DNA of 64,000 nucleotides from Marinospirillum minutulum DSM 6287 (GCF_000422325.1 NZ_KE383818.1:557945-621944); one strand, 5' to 3'; counted from the stretch's first letter, positions 44,901 through 54,776 are shown. Translations and numbers: made by a program. The notes: a model not told the origin generated them from the letters alone.

Positions 44901-44976
44901 TGGTTTGCTTTTTGCTACCTTGCTAACCCTAGTGGCTGTTCCCGTTTTATATGCCAGTTTAATACTTAAAAAATAA
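41941..44976 (+). CDS. RND efflux pump, AcrB/HAE1-like
   Basis: Proton-driven inner-membrane exporter of 1011 residues, expected as a trimer. N-terminal helix 1 starts at about residue 13. Two large periplasmic loops (about 35-335 and 560-865) flank a central helix bundle with GMLVDNAIVVAEGMLINMQRR, where the paired aspartate of helix 4 is expected; the family's DD pair reads VDNAIVV here. The C-terminal half repeats the fold (LLSLSGMLMKNAIVLVDEID). It resembles the TriC/VexH branch. Substrate unknown; it may export hydrophobic drugs or detergents. Confidence 0.9.
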   Translation: MDIARLSIQRPINTWLLILLCLLGGIWALMTLGRLEDPAFTIKQAVVVTAYPGATALEVEEEVTELMESAIQQLPQLDFIESRSMPGMSEITVEIKDTYKGHEIEQIWDELRRKVNDAQVSLPSKAYPPKVVDDFGDVFGIFYAVTAEGFSDSEIRDLARFLRRELLTVPGVAKVSTAGEPKESIYIEISHEKLVRLGLPIELVLNTLQTENSVEDAGEVRVADQQVRLVTPPGLDTLASLEALRVGRPGTTEQISLIDLAKVNRTATEKPSHLIRFNGKAAFTLAVAGVADTNIVKVGQAVDAHLASLQSRIPLGVELQPIYEQHQVVEEAIDSFMLNLVSSVAIVIGVLCIFMGWRVGVVVGMTLLLTVLGTTFFMKIFHIEMERVSLGALIIAMGMLVDNAIVVAEGMLINMQRRIKAIDAASDAVKRTQLPLLGATVIGIMAFAGIGLSPDATGEFLFSLFAVIGISLLLSWLLAVTVTPLLGFYLFRSVSSEGDQKDPYAGKVYGWYLSLLDKVLKARRTTLLVLVAITLGSYAGFGWVSQVFFPTANNPMFYLNYHLPQGTDIRATARDIQAIEQRVLEKSEVVSVASFIGQGASRFMLTYVPERLDSSYAQLIIRVTDRDLIDGLADELRAELRKDYPSAEIYTERLVFGPGSGAKLQARFAGSDAAVLRELAKQAVDILELDPKVTDIRHNWREQELTLVPSFNEERARYAGISRKDLATTLKFSTEGVRAGTYREGVEQLPIVARPPESERLDAGRLQDRLIWSSVDGAYVPLAQVVDSFDLLPEEARINRRNRLRTLTVEAEPSSSATVNEAFEAIKAKVEAIPLPEGYHLDWGGEYESSGKAQASLASQLPLSFVVMLVVTVLLFGRLKQPLVIWLVVPMAATGVIIGLLVTSLPFSFTALLGLLSLSGMLMKNAIVLVDEIDLQVAAKDDALAALKNASVSRLRPVFLAAGTTILGMLPLLTDAFFSSMAVTIMGGLLFATLLTLVAVPVLYASLILKK

Positions 44977-45008
44977 GGGTAACTAATCACTAAAACCTAG
45001 TAACTTTA

Positions 45009-45050
45009 AGGCTGTCATGCATAATTTAATATTATGTACTGGCAGCTTTT
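45009..45050 (+). terminator. Terminator after the RND pump gene
   Basis: GCTG with neighbouring GCATAAT pairs with ATTATGT and CAGC in an imperfect long stem, followed by TTTT. It lies 32 bases after the pump stop and before the transporter promoter region. Confidence 0.6.
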
Positions 45051-45134
45051 TAATGTTTAAAAATTATTATTTCTTGCCTTGCTGTAAATAGCTGCGTAGT
45101 ATTGGCGGCCAATTTTAAAATCACGTTGGAAATA

Positions 45135-46700
45135 ATGCCCGATACTGCTACAGCTTCTCCTCAAACTCATGTACCTCCCACCTATAACCGCTACGGCGAT
45201 CCAGTTGTTTTAACCTTAACCATGGGCTTTATTGGCCTGTTTCTTGGCTGGTCTATTTTTGACACAGCTGGGCTAACTGCTTTTATTGGCGAAGGTTTTG
45301 CTTGGACTGCTAAGTATTTAGGTTCATTTTTTCAAGCCATATTAATTGGAACCTTTTTTATTGCTTTGGGCGTTGCCGTGTCACGCGCTGGTCAAGCCAA
45401 GGTAGGTAATTTAGATAAGCCAGAAATTAGCACCTTCCGCTGGTTATCAATGATTATGTGTACTCTTCTAGCCGGTGGTGGGGTGTTTTTTGCTGCAGGT
45501 GAGCCGGTTTATCATTTTGTGGTTACACCACCGGCCTTTACTACGGAGGCTGGTACGGCAGAAGCGATAGCACCTGCTTTATCACAGGCCTTTATGCATT
45601 GGGGCTTTTTAGCTTGGGCAGTTTTAGGCTCTTTAACAGCCATCGTCTTGGCACATGCTCACTATGTACAAGGCAAGCCGTTACAGCCACGTACGCTTTT
45701 ACACCCAGTATTTGGTGATTGGATACTGACTAGCTGGTTAGGTGGTGTGGTTGATGCGCTTTGTGTTATTGCCATAGTTGCGGGCACAGTTGGCCCCATA
45801 GGTTTCTTAGCTACTCAAATGAGTTTTGGTCTACAACAACTTTTTGGTTTGGCCAATGGATTCACAACGCAGCTTATTATTTTAATGCTGCTAGCGGTTA
45901 TCTACATCACCTCCGCTATGACGGGTGTTCATAAAGGCATTCAAATATTAAGCCGTTTCAATGTATTTCTAGCCTTGGGTATAGGTGCGGTTATTTTTAT
46001 TTTTGGCCCCACGCTCTTTTTAACCAATGTTTATTTACAGTCCATGGGTGAGTACCTTACTTCTTTTATGGCTATGGCAACCATGACGAATGAAACCGCC
46101 CCTGACTGGTGGATGAAATGGTGGACGGTCTTTTTCTTTGCTTGGTTTATTGGCTATGCACCACTGATGGCAATTTTTGTGGCACGTATTTCTCGTGGTC
46201 GTACTATTCGTCAAATGATAGTGGCAGTTGCAGTGCTAGCGCCCATAGCGACTACCATTTGGTTTACGCTTTTAGGTGGTTCAGGTATTTATTATGAGTT
46301 AACAGGTGTTGTTAACCTGTCTGAAACCTTGCAAGGCTTTGCCTTTGATAAAGCCACCATTGCTGTTGCACAAGCTTTACCTGGCGGTACTTTTATGGCT
46401 GTAGCTATTTTGTTGCTAACTACCATTTTTGTAGCAACTACCGGTGATTCAATGAGTTATGCCATTGCTGTAGTCAGTGCTGGGCATGATCACCCTCATA
46501 CTGCTATCCGTGCTTTTTGGGGTGGTGCTATGGCGATTATGGCGGGTGTGCTGCTTTATATGGGGGCTGGTCAAATAGGTGTGCTGCAACAGTTTATTGT
46601 TATTAGTGCAATACCTGTTTCATTAATTATTCTACCATCGCTTTGGGCAGGCCCTCAGGCTGCTTTTGCAATGGCAAGAGAGCAGCAGATTATTAACTAG
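45135..46700 (+). CDS. BCCT family transporter (betaine/choline/carnitine type)
   Basis: Secondary transporter for quaternary ammonium compounds or related zwitterions, driven by sodium or protons. The 521-residue protein has 12 hydrophobic helices, the first at about residues 28-48. The Trp-rich segment that lines the pathway in BetP-like proteins corresponds to TAPDWWMKWWTVFFFAWFIGYAPLMAIFVARISRGRT (in parts) near residues 325-360. There is no long charged C-terminal tail of the osmosensing kind, so constitutive uptake is more likely. The ATG has GGA five bases upstream; an upstream TTG in frame is less likely. Confidence 0.87.
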   Translation: MPDTATASPQTHVPPTYNRYGDPVVLTLTMGFIGLFLGWSIFDTAGLTAFIGEGFAWTAKYLGSFFQAILIGTFFIALGVAVSRAGQAKVGNLDKPEISTFRWLSMIMCTLLAGGGVFFAAGEPVYHFVVTPPAFTTEAGTAEAIAPALSQAFMHWGFLAWAVLGSLTAIVLAHAHYVQGKPLQPRTLLHPVFGDWILTSWLGGVVDALCVIAIVAGTVGPIGFLATQMSFGLQQLFGLANGFTTQLIILMLLAVIYITSAMTGVHKGIQILSRFNVFLALGIGAVIFIFGPTLFLTNVYLQSMGEYLTSFMAMATMTNETAPDWWMKWWTVFFFAWFIGYAPLMAIFVARISRGRTIRQMIVAVAVLAPIATTIWFTLLGGSGIYYELTGVVNLSETLQGFAFDKATIAVAQALPGGTFMAVAILLLTTIFVATTGDSMSYAIAVVSAGHDHPHTAIRAFWGGAMAIMAGVLLYMGAGQIGVLQQFIVISAIPVSLIILPSLWAGPQAAFAMAREQQIIN

Positions 46701-46733
46701 TTGGCTTTTACTTAGTGACTAGCTGAGGTGATT

Positions 46734-46770
46734 AAAAAGCTCCAAGAATTTTGTTCTTGGAGCTTTTTTT
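46734..46770. terminator. Strong bidirectional terminator between BCCT and chemoreceptor genes
   Basis: AAAAAGCTCCAAGAA and TTCTTGGAGCTTTTT form a 15-base-pair stem with a five-base loop. T-runs are available in both directions. It lies 34 bases after the BCCT stop and 34 bases before the convergent chemoreceptor stop. Confidence 0.93.
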
Positions 46771-46803
46771 GTAAGCGCCAGCTTAGCTGGTAACTTTAGT
46801 TTT

Positions 46804-48591
46804 CTATTCAGCTAATAGGTGTCTGGTTTCAAAGCCCATAATTAAGGAGCCCCAGCGTCTGCCAGAAATATATAAGGGAATAGATAGGTCGTTTAGGATT
46901 TCACCAGTATCACGTATAAAGGTTTGTAATAAGAAGGGACTGTCGTGGGTACAGCGGCGCTTTTCTGCTCTAGAGTCGAAGTAGATTCGCATTTGTCTTG
47001 AATTTAGGTTATCAACTGCTGGGTCACCGGTTCTTGGTTTAGATACTTTGGCATGGTGAATAGGAACATAGCCTTCGCTGGTAATCCCTACGGCATAAGC
47101 AAACTCGGGGTGTTTTTTTAAGAAGCCATCATACAAAGGCTGTAATACGCCTTCGGCAGCTTTAATGTAGCTGGTCATATAATGAATGTGCTTTTCATCT
47201 GGGTTAATGGCTTGGTAATTGGTATCAAATAAGTTAACGCCTTGTGCAGCTAAGCCCTCAAGTTTTTGGGTTATTTCTTCTGCGTAACTCAAACCAATTT
47301 GGGTAATGCGTTCAAATCCACCATAGCCAATAATAAAGCGAGATAGAAGTTCCTGAGTGCGCTGAGTTGCTGTTTCTAATTCATAGGCACTTTCACGCGA
47401 GAGTTCCATGTCTTCTTTTACTGAATGGGAGAGGTCAGCAATACTGGTAACATTTTGGTGGGTTAGGCGGTTGGTGTTGGAAAGTTGTTCTATGGCTGCA
47501 GAAATGGTGGTGAGCTGTTGGCTCATTTGTTCAAAGCCTGCAACCATTTCTATAAACTGATCACTGGTTCGTACCATAAAACCTTCGGCTTCTTGTACGT
47601 CACCTAAAATGGTATTAGACCCTACTTCTGTTTTCTTAACCAAGCCGGTCATTTCGGTAATGTTAGTATTAATTTGCTGCGTTGCTTGGCCAACTTTTTG
47701 CGCTAGGCTACGTACTTCATCTGCTACTACAGCAAAACCTCTACCTGCATCGCCAGCACGGGCTGCTTCAATAGAAGCATTGAGTGCTAAAAGGTTGGTT
47801 TGTTCTGAGAAGTCTTCGACCAGTCTAAGAATGGTGATGATGTTTTCTGAGTTTTGACTAAGAGTAGCTACGGTTTCTTGGAAACCTTTAGCGAGTTTGG
47901 TGACACCTTGGATTTGCTCAGAAACATCTTTTAATTCAGTGCTGGATTGGTGTATTTCTGCAAGGTTACGCTGAGTTTGATCACTGATATGGCTGGTATT
48001 TGAGGAGATTTCTTCTATAGCTTGGGTAGATTGGCTACTCGATTCAAATATTTGCTGGGCTTGCTCTTCTTGATGTAGAGAGGAAGCATTGGCTTGGTTG
48101 ACCATTTTTTGCACTCGGGCTGCGTTGAGTGCCACATTAACTGAGTGATCCCTTGCTTCGTTAATCATCTCTTTTAACTGTCCAGAAAAATCATTGTAGC
48201 TGCGCGCCATTTCAGAAATTTCATCGTGGGTATAGTCAGGCAGGGTGGCAGAGATATCGCCATTTTTTTCGCGTATAGCCTGTAAAACCTTGGTGATATC
48301 TCGTACTGGTTTTACAAACAAGGAACGCATAAAAAATACAGTGAAGATGCCAACGGCTAGGGCTATTAGGCTAGATACACCCAGTAGCACCCAAAAGTTC
48401 ATTAACATGGGGTAAAGCGCTGCTTGTTGCCCCACTGCAGTGATTTCTTTTTCTAACTTACCCAGCAAAACAACAGCTGAAATAACTAAAATGGCTTGGG
48501 GTAATAGCAGGGCAATAACATTGCCGACAATTTTTCGGGTAAGGGTGTACCAGAAGGCTTTTTCAATTGTTCGATATAAACTCATGGTCAA
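46804..48591 (-). CDS. Methyl-accepting chemotaxis protein with C-terminal sensor-like domain
   Basis: A 595-residue chemoreceptor with two membrane helices close together near the N terminus (about 20-45 and 64-90), leaving almost no periplasmic domain. HAMP (about 91-145) and the signalling region with [19 protein letters not shown] and [15 protein letters not shown] follow. After about residue 430 comes an extra 160-residue domain ([69 protein letters not shown]) with the look of a Cache/PAS-type sensor, here cytoplasmic. It probably senses an internal signal. An alternative start (MSLYR) is two codons on. Confidence 0.85.
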   Translation of the reverse strand: MTMSLYRTIEKAFWYTLTRKIVGNVIALLLPQAILVISAVVLLGKLEKEITAVGQQAALYPMLMNFWVLLGVSSLIALAVGIFTVFFMRSLFVKPVRDITKVLQAIREKNGDISATLPDYTHDEISEMARSYNDFSGQLKEMINEARDHSVNVALNAARVQKMVNQANASSLHQEEQAQQIFESSSQSTQAIEEISSNTSHISDQTQRNLAEIHQSSTELKDVSEQIQGVTKLAKGFQETVATLSQNSENIITILRLVEDFSEQTNLLALNASIEAARAGDAGRGFAVVADEVRSLAQKVGQATQQINTNITEMTGLVKKTEVGSNTILGDVQEAEGFMVRTSDQFIEMVAGFEQMSQQLTTISAAIEQLSNTNRLTHQNVTSIADLSHSVKEDMELSRESAYELETATQRTQELLSRFIIGYGGFERITQIGLSYAEEITQKLEGLAAQGVNLFDTNYQAINPDEKHIHYMTSYIKAAEGVLQPLYDGFLKKHPEFAYAVGITSEGYVPIHHAKVSKPRTGDPAVDNLNSRQMRIYFDSRAEKRRCTHDSPFLLQTFIRDTGEILNDLSIPLYISGRRWGSLIMGFETRHLLAE

Positions 48592-48789
48592 TCTACTCTT
48601 GTTTTTGGAATTTGTAAGACCAGATCAACAATATGCCAGTTTATAACATGAATAAGAAGTGGGTTTAGACTAACGGGCTAGTGATTATTTGGAGCTTGTT
48701 ATGTTATGTGTCGCCCGTAGTTTTTTGTGTGAAGAAAGGTTTTGTTAATGCTGCCTAATGAATGCACCTTTTATGATTTATGTTTAGTT

Positions 48790-49917
48790 TTAGGCAGTTT
48801 TTATCAAAAGTTGTTCTTTCGTCCAGCTAATTGCTAGGGCTTGGTTTTCATTGCTAGTAAATAACTGCCCAGCCTGAGGTTGAGCAAAGCAAGTATCACC
48901 TCTTTGCGGTTGCCAGTGGTTGTAGTGAGAATGGCTAATCACTACTTCCCATAAATCTTGGCTGTGCCAGCCTAGTGGTTCTAATTCAACACGCACTTCA
49001 GCACCAATTAAACTCACTGCTTTAATTTTTAGCGGCAGGTGGGCTGTTGCTGAAGGTTGGTTGCTTAGGCTGAGTTCATGGGAACGCAAGTAAAGCTGCC
49101 CAGCTTCTGCTTTGTACCCATCAGGAAAAGCCACCCAAGCCTTGCCTTGCTCTAGGCGATTGCTTTTTAAAGAAGACACTTCGCCTTCAAACACATTCAC
49201 GCCCCCTAAAAAGTCATACACAAAACGGCTAGCAGGCTGCTGGTATAAATCTTGGGGTGTGGCTTCTTGTTCTATTTGCCCTTGGCTCATGACTACCACC
49301 CGATCAGAAACCTCTAAGGCTTCTTCTTGGTCGTGGGTAACAAACACGCTGGTAAAACCCAGCTCATCATGTAGGTTACGCAGCCAACGGCGCAGCTCTT
49401 TACGTACTTTGGCATCCAGCGCACCAAAGGGCTCATCCAGCAGTAGCACACGCGGTTGCATGGCTAGCGCACGCGCTAAAGCAATGCGCTGTTTTTGACC
49501 ACCCGAAAGCTGGGCAGGGTAGCGGCTGGCTAAATGGCTCAGCTGAACTTTATCTAGCAATTCTGCGACCTGCTGTTTAATGGTTGCTTTAGTCGGGCGC
49601 TGCTTTTTAGGCAGTACATCTAAACCAAAAGCAACATTTTCGGCTACGGTCATGTGGCGAAATAAAGCGTAGTGCTGAAATACAAAGCCTACTTTGCGGT
49701 CTCTAACGTGCAGGTTAGTTACGTCTTTGCCGCTAAATAAAATTTGCCCTTGGTCGGCAGTTTCTAAGCCAGCAATAATACGCAGTAGGGTAGTTTTACC
49801 AGAACCCGAAGGCCCTAATAAGCCCACTAGCTCACCTTCGTTAATGGTTAAATCTAGCGGTTTAAGGGCTTGGAAATCACCAAACTGCTTACTAATCTGT
49901 TTAATCTGAATGCTCAT
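48790..49917 (-). CDS. cysA: Sulfate/thiosulfate ABC transporter ATP-binding protein CysA
   Basis: Cytoplasmic ATPase of the sulfate importer. Walker [10 protein letters not shown] (residue about 34), signature [15 protein letters not shown] and Walker [24 protein letters not shown], as in CysA. A C-terminal TOBE-like regulatory domain covers about residues 240-375. Last gene of the sbp-cysT-cysW-cysA operon, 16 bases after cysW. Confidence 0.93.
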   Translation of the reverse strand: MSIQIKQISKQFGDFQALKPLDLTINEGELVGLLGPSGSGKTTLLRIIAGLETADQGQILFSGKDVTNLHVRDRKVGFVFQHYALFRHMTVAENVAFGLDVLPKKQRPTKATIKQQVAELLDKVQLSHLASRYPAQLSGGQKQRIALARALAMQPRVLLLDEPFGALDAKVRKELRRWLRNLHDELGFTSVFVTHDQEEALEVSDRVVVMSQGQIEQEATPQDLYQQPASRFVYDFLGGVNVFEGEVSSLKSNRLEQGKAWVAFPDGYKAEAGQLYLRSHELSLSNQPSATAHLPLKIKAVSLIGAEVRVELEPLGWHSQDLWEVVISHSHYNHWQPQRGDTCFAQPQAGQLFTSNENQALAISWTKEQLLIKTA

Positions 49918-49933
49918 AGAGTTTCACCTAAAA

Positions 49934-50779
49934 CTAGCTGGCGCTTTGTTGTTGCCGCCATTCTAAAAAAGTTTTTACAACCAAGGTTAATAAAGCCAAA
50001 GCAGCTAATAGAGTGGCGCTAGTAAAAGCACCGACTAGGTTATAGTCCTGATATAGCAGCTCGACATGCAGTGGCAGGGTATTGGTTTCACCACGAATGT
50101 TGCCCGACACCACGGATACCGCACCAAACTCACCTACGGCACGGGCATTGGTTAAAACCACGCCATACAAAAGCGCCCATTTAATATTAGGAAGCGTCAC
50201 ACGGCGAAACATTTGCCAACCACTAGCACCTAAGCTGAGTGCTGCTTCTTCTTCAGAACTGCCTTGTTGCTGCATTAAAGGAATCAGTTCACGCGCCACA
50301 AAAGGGCAGGTAATAAATACGGTCACCATAACTATGCCCGGCCAAGCAAACATCAGCTGTAGGTCGTGTTCCATTAACCAGCTACCTACCCAACCATTGC
50401 TGCCATAAAGCAAAAGGTACATAAGGCCAGCAACCACAGGCGAAACCGCAAAAGGAATATCAATAAGCGTCATTAAAATGCGCCGACCCGGAAATTCAAA
50501 ACGAGTCACTAACCAAGCTAAAAACACCCCAAAAACCAAATTTAAAGGCACGGTTAAAGCGGCTACTAATAGGGTTAAACCTATGGCATGTAGCGTGTAT
50601 TTATCGCTAACATTGACCCAGAAAACATTTAGGCCAGCACTTAAAGCTTGAGCAAAAATTGCTATCAAAGGCACGACCAACAAAACACCCACCAGCAAAA
50701 AAGCTAAACCAATCAATAATCGCCTTAACCAAGGTTGGTCGCCAATGCGTTGTTGATGGCTGATTTTATGGTTACTCAT
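49934..50779 (-). CDS. cysW: Sulfate/thiosulfate ABC transporter permease CysW
   Basis: Second permease subunit of the sulfate importer. The 281-residue protein has about six hydrophobic helices, and the EAA loop EEEAALSLGASGWQMFRRVTLPNIKWALLYG (in parts) is near residues 180-205. The CysW-type VGEFGAVSVVSGNIRGETNTLPLHVE follows. Its ATG overlaps the cysT stop by one base. Confidence 0.92.
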   Translation of the reverse strand: MSNHKISHQQRIGDQPWLRRLLIGLAFLLVGVLLVVPLIAIFAQALSAGLNVFWVNVSDKYTLHAIGLTLLVAALTVPLNLVFGVFLAWLVTRFEFPGRRILMTLIDIPFAVSPVVAGLMYLLLYGSNGWVGSWLMEHDLQLMFAWPGIVMVTVFITCPFVARELIPLMQQQGSSEEEAALSLGASGWQMFRRVTLPNIKWALLYGVVLTNARAVGEFGAVSVVSGNIRGETNTLPLHVELLYQDYNLVGAFTSATLLAALALLTLVVKTFLEWRQQQSAS

Positions 50780-51657
50780 TATTGACTGCCTTTTAGCCGT
50801 TTAAGGTAGCGTGTCTGCCAAATATTCACTGCAAACAACAACACCAAAGAAGCCATTAAAATAACTGACGCTATGGCACTGGCAGCGGCGTAATCAAATT
50901 CTTGCAGACGCACAAAAATCATTAAGCTGGTCACTTCACTTAAATAGGGCATATTGCCAGCAATAAAAATAACTGCGCCAAACTCGCCTAGGCTACGAAT
51001 AAAAGATAACACCACGCCCATTACTAAAGCTGGCCAAAGGGCTGGAAAAATAACCCGACGAAACACTGTCCAATCCTTAGCACCTAGACTAAGTGCGGCT
51101 TCTTCATCACCTGAATTTAAGTCTTCCATCACTGGCTGAACATTACGCACTACAAAGGGCAGGCTGGTAAAAAGCATGGCAATTAAAATGCCCAACGGCG
51201 TATAAGCGACTTGAATGCCCAGCTTAGCCAAACCTTGGCCGTACCAACCTTGTGCAGAAAATAAGGTAGCCAAAGTAATACCAGCCACTGCGGTAGGCAG
51301 TGCAAAGGGTAAATCGACTAGCGCATCTATTAAGCGTTTACCGGGGAAGGTGTAGCGCACCAAAACCCAAGCCAGCAATAAACCCACTACACCATTTAGC
51401 AAGGAAGCACCTAAAGCCATTAACAAGGTGACTTGGTAAGAAGCCATGACTCTGGAATCAGTAACCACTGCCCAATAATCTGCCCAGCTCATACCCGCGG
51501 TTTGTACCAGTAGGCCGCTTAAAGGTAAAAGTAATACCAAGCTAATAAAAAATAGCGAGATACCAAGGCTTAAAGCAAAGCCCGGCAGCACTTGCCTGCC
51601 GGTAACTTTGAAGCTTTTGCTGATTAGGTTTTTAGGAAGCAGGCTAGCAGGTGTCAT
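50779..51657 (-). CDS. cysT: Sulfate/thiosulfate ABC transporter permease CysT (CysU)
   Basis: First permease subunit of the sulfate importer. The 292-residue protein has about six membrane helices, with the EAA loop DEEAALSLGAKDWTVFRRVIFP near residues 190-215 and LGEFGAVIFIAGNMPYLSEVTSLMI typical of CysT. It follows sbp by six bases. Confidence 0.92.
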   Translation of the reverse strand: MTPASLLPKNLISKSFKVTGRQVLPGFALSLGISLFFISLVLLLPLSGLLVQTAGMSWADYWAVVTDSRVMASYQVTLLMALGASLLNGVVGLLLAWVLVRYTFPGKRLIDALVDLPFALPTAVAGITLATLFSAQGWYGQGLAKLGIQVAYTPLGILIAMLFTSLPFVVRNVQPVMEDLNSGDEEAALSLGAKDWTVFRRVIFPALWPALVMGVVLSFIRSLGEFGAVIFIAGNMPYLSEVTSLMIFVRLQEFDYAAASAIASVILMASLVLLFAVNIWQTRYLKRLKGSQ

Positions 51658-51663
51658 GGTTAT

Positions 51664-52683
51664 TTACCGGCGCTGCAACTGGTCTAGTTTACCGCCACTA
51701 GCAAAGTGAACCTGCATGGCGTTTTTCCAATCGCCAGCAATTTCTTCAATGGTCAGTAGCTTTAAGTCAGGGAAGTTAGCCGCAGTTTCTGCTTTAACCA
51801 CTGGGTCGTGCACACGGTAGTTAAAACTAGCTAATAAGCGCTGGCTGTCTTGGGTATAAAGGTGCTCTAAATAGGCAGTGGCTAGTTCAAAGTTACCATT
51901 ACGCTTTGCAGGTTTTTCGACCACTGCAACGGGGAACTCAGCTAAGAAGCTGCTAGAAGGCACAACGATTTGGAACTCTTGATCTGGGAAGGCTGTAATA
52001 ACGCCTTGAATTTCTGATTCAAAAGTTAGCAGGGCATCACCAATACCCCGTTCTACAAAGGTGTTGGTGGCACCGCGTCCACCGGTATCAAACACAGCCA
52101 CTTGGCCTAAAAACCTGCGTAAAAAGGCATCGACTTTGGCTTCATCTTTATTAAACTTTAATTGTGCATAACCCAAGGCTGCTAAATAGCTGTAACGGCC
52201 ATTACCTGAAGTTTTAGGGTTAGGAAGCACTAGATCAACGTCATCACGGATTAGGTCGTCCCAGTCTTTAATATTTTTGGGATTATCTTTGCGAACTAAA
52301 AACGCCATGGTGGAATAATAAGGTGAGCTGGCATTAGGCAGCTTTTGACGCCAATCTTTAGGTAATAGCTTGCCTCTTTCGTGAAGAATATCCACATCGG
52401 TGACTTGGTTATAAGTTACCACATCGGCACGTAAGCCTTGAATAATGGCTTGGGCTTGGCGTGAAGAGCCAGCGTGAGATTGTTTGATTTCAACTTTTTG
52501 CCCCGTTTTTTCTTGCCAATGGTCGTTAAAGTGTTCGTTGTAGCTGGCAAACAATTCACGGGCAATATCGTAAGAAGAATTGAGCAGGCTAGGCTGTTCA
52601 GCTAAAACAGTTGGGCTGGTTAGGGCTAAAGTAAGGCCACTAGCAATTAGTGTTTTGCCTAGGCGTTTGAATTTTAAAGACAT
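51664..52683 (-). CDS. sbp: Periplasmic sulfate-binding protein
   Basis: Captures sulfate (or thiosulfate) for the CysTWA importer. A signal peptide spans residues 1-28 (ending VLA). The mature protein matches Sbp/CysP: LLNSSYDIARELFASYNEHF, QSHAGSSRQAQAIIQGL with anion-binding Ser residues, and ADVVTYNQVTDVDIL. Length 339 residues is typical. First gene of the sulfate uptake operon. Confidence 0.93.
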   Translation of the reverse strand: MSLKFKRLGKTLIASGLTLALTSPTVLAEQPSLLNSSYDIARELFASYNEHFNDHWQEKTGQKVEIKQSHAGSSRQAQAIIQGLRADVVTYNQVTDVDILHERGKLLPKDWRQKLPNASSPYYSTMAFLVRKDNPKNIKDWDDLIRDDVDLVLPNPKTSGNGRYSYLAALGYAQLKFNKDEAKVDAFLRRFLGQVAVFDTGGRGATNTFVERGIGDALLTFESEIQGVITAFPDQEFQIVVPSSSFLAEFPVAVVEKPAKRNGNFELATAYLEHLYTQDSQRLLASFNYRVHDPVVKAETAANFPDLKLLTIEEIAGDWKNAMQVHFASGGKLDQLQRR

Positions 52684-52741
52684 CTTGTATTCCTTTTGAA
52701 AGTTATTCTAAATCTTGTGATTAGACTAATCTTCATAGATG

Positions 52742-52769
52742 GTTATAACAAGAGTGTTCAATATATCAA
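52742..52769 (-). promoter_or_regulatory. Candidate sbp operon promoter
   Basis: On the minus strand TTGATA and TATAAC hexamers are separated by 16 bases, upstream of the sbp start. An adjacent AT-rich element reading GCATATTCTTATT could take a LysR-type activator such as CysB. This is a motif match only. Confidence 0.4.
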
Positions 52770-52885
52770 ATAAGAATATGCAAAAAACTAAAGGAAAATT
52801 AGCAATTGCTTAAAGTGGAAAAGAGAGCAGATAAACAGTATATTTTACGGCTTATTAGAAAAAATTAACCTTAAGTGGATTAAAA

Positions 52886-53689
52886 ATGGCTGCCCTTATA
52901 CTGCTTGGAGTCGTAGTTTTTTTAGCTTTTACAACGATATTTTTTGTTCATCATCGTAAGGTTGTAGAAGAAAAACGCATTCAAACGGAACGAAAAATTT
53001 ACGATATTAAAACTCAGGTAAAACGCCTTGAGCCACTAGTTACGCGAATTCGTCCTCACCTACTTCCTTATGATTTACGTTCTGCATTAGCTGAGCGTTG
53101 GATAACTTTATTACACCTACAGCAAGATGCGGGCGATAAAAGTGAAGATTTTATACAAGAGTTGCAAAATGCCGAACAGGTTGTAAGAGAAGTTAAGGCT
53201 AACCCCAACCCTAAAGTAGAGCCAATTGAAAGCCAAGCTAAAGGGCAGGAAGCCATGAATCAGCTTAAAAATGTGCAGTTTTTAATAATGAAAGAATACC
53301 GTGAAGGCCGCTTAAGCGAAGCACGTGGACAGCAGTTTTTAACCTCTATTCGTTATGCTGCAACTCAAGTAGTAGTAGAGATGAACAAGTCTTTAGCGGC
53401 GGCTCAATTAGAAAACAAAAAATACCGTGCAGCACTTATTTACTATCAAAATATTATTAAAGAATTAAAAAAATATCGCGGCACCGAGCAAGAGCATTTT
53501 AGTGGTATTTATGACGAAATTCGTAAGACGATAGAGCAAATTAAATCTAAGGCTCAACAAGAGTTAGCAGCCACACCCAACATTTTGGCAGACAGCATGG
53601 ATGAGTTAGAGGAAGAAGATGGCTTTAAGTCAGATATGCAGCGTGCAGTGATGGCAGGTAAAGCTAAAGCCCGTAATCAACGTGGATAA
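52886..53689 (+). CDS. Membrane-anchored coiled-coil protein, function unknown
   Basis: A 267-residue protein with one N-terminal membrane helix (about residues 3-23), then a charged, mostly helical cytoplasmic or periplasmic region with heptad-like spacing (VVEEKRIQTERKIYDIKTQVKRLEPL and ENKKYRAALIYYQNIIKELKKY, in parts). It ends in an acidic then basic tail. I do not recognise the family. It ends four bases before aguA on the same strand and is likely co-transcribed with it, but no link to polyamine metabolism is evident from sequence. Confidence 0.7.
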   Translation: MAALILLGVVVFLAFTTIFFVHHRKVVEEKRIQTERKIYDIKTQVKRLEPLVTRIRPHLLPYDLRSALAERWITLLHLQQDAGDKSEDFIQELQNAEQVVREVKANPNPKVEPIESQAKGQEAMNQLKNVQFLIMKEYREGRLSEARGQQFLTSIRYAATQVVVEMNKSLAAAQLENKKYRAALIYYQNIIKELKKYRGTEQEHFSGIYDEIRKTIEQIKSKAQQELAATPNILADSMDELEEEDGFKSDMQRAVMAGKAKARNQRG

Positions 53690-53693
53690 TTAG

Positions 53694-54776
53694 ATGACTG
53701 CTACTCGTTACTTTATGCCCGCAGAATGGGCCAAGCAAAAACAAACTTGGATGCTTTGGCCAGAACGTCCTGATAATTGGCGTTTAGGCGCTAAGCCTGC
53801 ACAGGCGGCTTTTACCCTAGTTGCTAGAGCCATCGCCCGCTTCCAACCTGTAACGGTTGGGGTGAATGCTGATCAGTATGACAATGCTTATAACCGCTTA
53901 AAGCACCCTAATATCCGTGTAGTTGAGCTATCAAGTGATGATGCTTGGGTTAGAGACACTGGGCCAACTTTTGTTCTAGACCAACAAGGCCAACTAGCCG
54001 GTATAGATTGGGAATTTAATGCTTGGGGAGGCTTGCAAGGTGGATTGTATTTTCCTTGGCAGCGTGATGACCAAGTAGCACGTAAAATTCTACAGTTAGA
54101 AAACTGCCAGTCTATTCGTACCGAGGGCTTGGTTTTGGAAGGTGGTGCGTTTCATGTGGATGGTGAAGGCACTTTGCTAACCACAGCCGAATGCTTATTA
54201 AACCCTAATCGCAACCCTAATTTAACGGCCGCTGCCATAGAAGCAAAACTTAAGCAGTATTTAGGCGTAGAAAAAATTATCTGGCTGCCTGAAGGTTTGT
54301 TTAATGATGAAACCAATGGCCATGTTGATAATTTCTGCTGTTTTGTTTGCCCTGGCGAAGTGCTTTTAGCTTGGACAGATGACCCACAAGACCCCAACTA
54401 TGCGCGTTGCCAAGCAGCCTTAGCGGTTTTAACCAGCACCCAAGATGCCAAAGGGCGCAGTTTAAAAGTTCATAAAATGCCTTTGCCCCAAGCAGTTTAT
54501 GCCACTGCTGAAGAGTGCGCCGGTGTTGATTGGGTGATTGGTAGCCAGCCGCGTGAACCTAGTCAGCGTTTAGCTGCTAGTTACGTTAACTTCTTGCTGG
54601 TTAATGGTGGTGTTATAGCGCCTAGTTTTGGCGTTGCAGAAGATGTTTTAGCAGCCAATTTACTAGAAAAGCTTTTCCCAGAACGCAAAGTAATCTTGTT
54701 GCCTAGCCGAGAAATATTGCTGGGTGGTGGCAATATTCACTGCATCACCCAGCAACAGCCTGCTGTTACTGGCTAG
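53694..54776 (+). CDS. aguA: Agmatine deiminase AguA
   Basis: Hydrolyses agmatine to N-carbamoylputrescine and ammonia. The 360-residue guanidine-modifying enzyme has the family segments [22 protein letters not shown] near the N terminus, [35 protein letters not shown] (in parts), [10 protein letters not shown] with the catalytic His region, and the nucleophile Cys350 in [11 protein letters not shown] at the C terminus. The gene is convergent to aguB and their ends overlap by 11 bases. Confidence 0.93.
   Translation: MTATRYFMPAEWAKQKQTWMLWPERPDNWRLGAKPAQAAFTLVARAIARFQPVTVGVNADQYDNAYNRLKHPNIRVVELSSDDAWVRDTGPTFVLDQQGQLAGIDWEFNAWGGLQGGLYFPWQRDDQVARKILQLENCQSIRTEGLVLEGGAFHVDGEGTLLTTAECLLNPNRNPNLTAAAIEAKLKQYLGVEKIIWLPEGLFNDETNGHVDNFCCFVCPGEVLLAWTDDPQDPNYARCQAALAVLTSTQDAKGRSLKVHKMPLPQAVYATAEECAGVDWVIGSQPREPSQRLAASYVNFLLVNGGVIAPSFGVAEDVLAANLLEKLFPERKVILLPSREILLGGGNIHCITQQQPAVTG

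Noticed and set aside
45102-45134. Upstream TTG start for the BCCT transporter
   Set aside because: The ATG at 45135 has GGA at suitable spacing, and the extra 11 residues look like translated leader.
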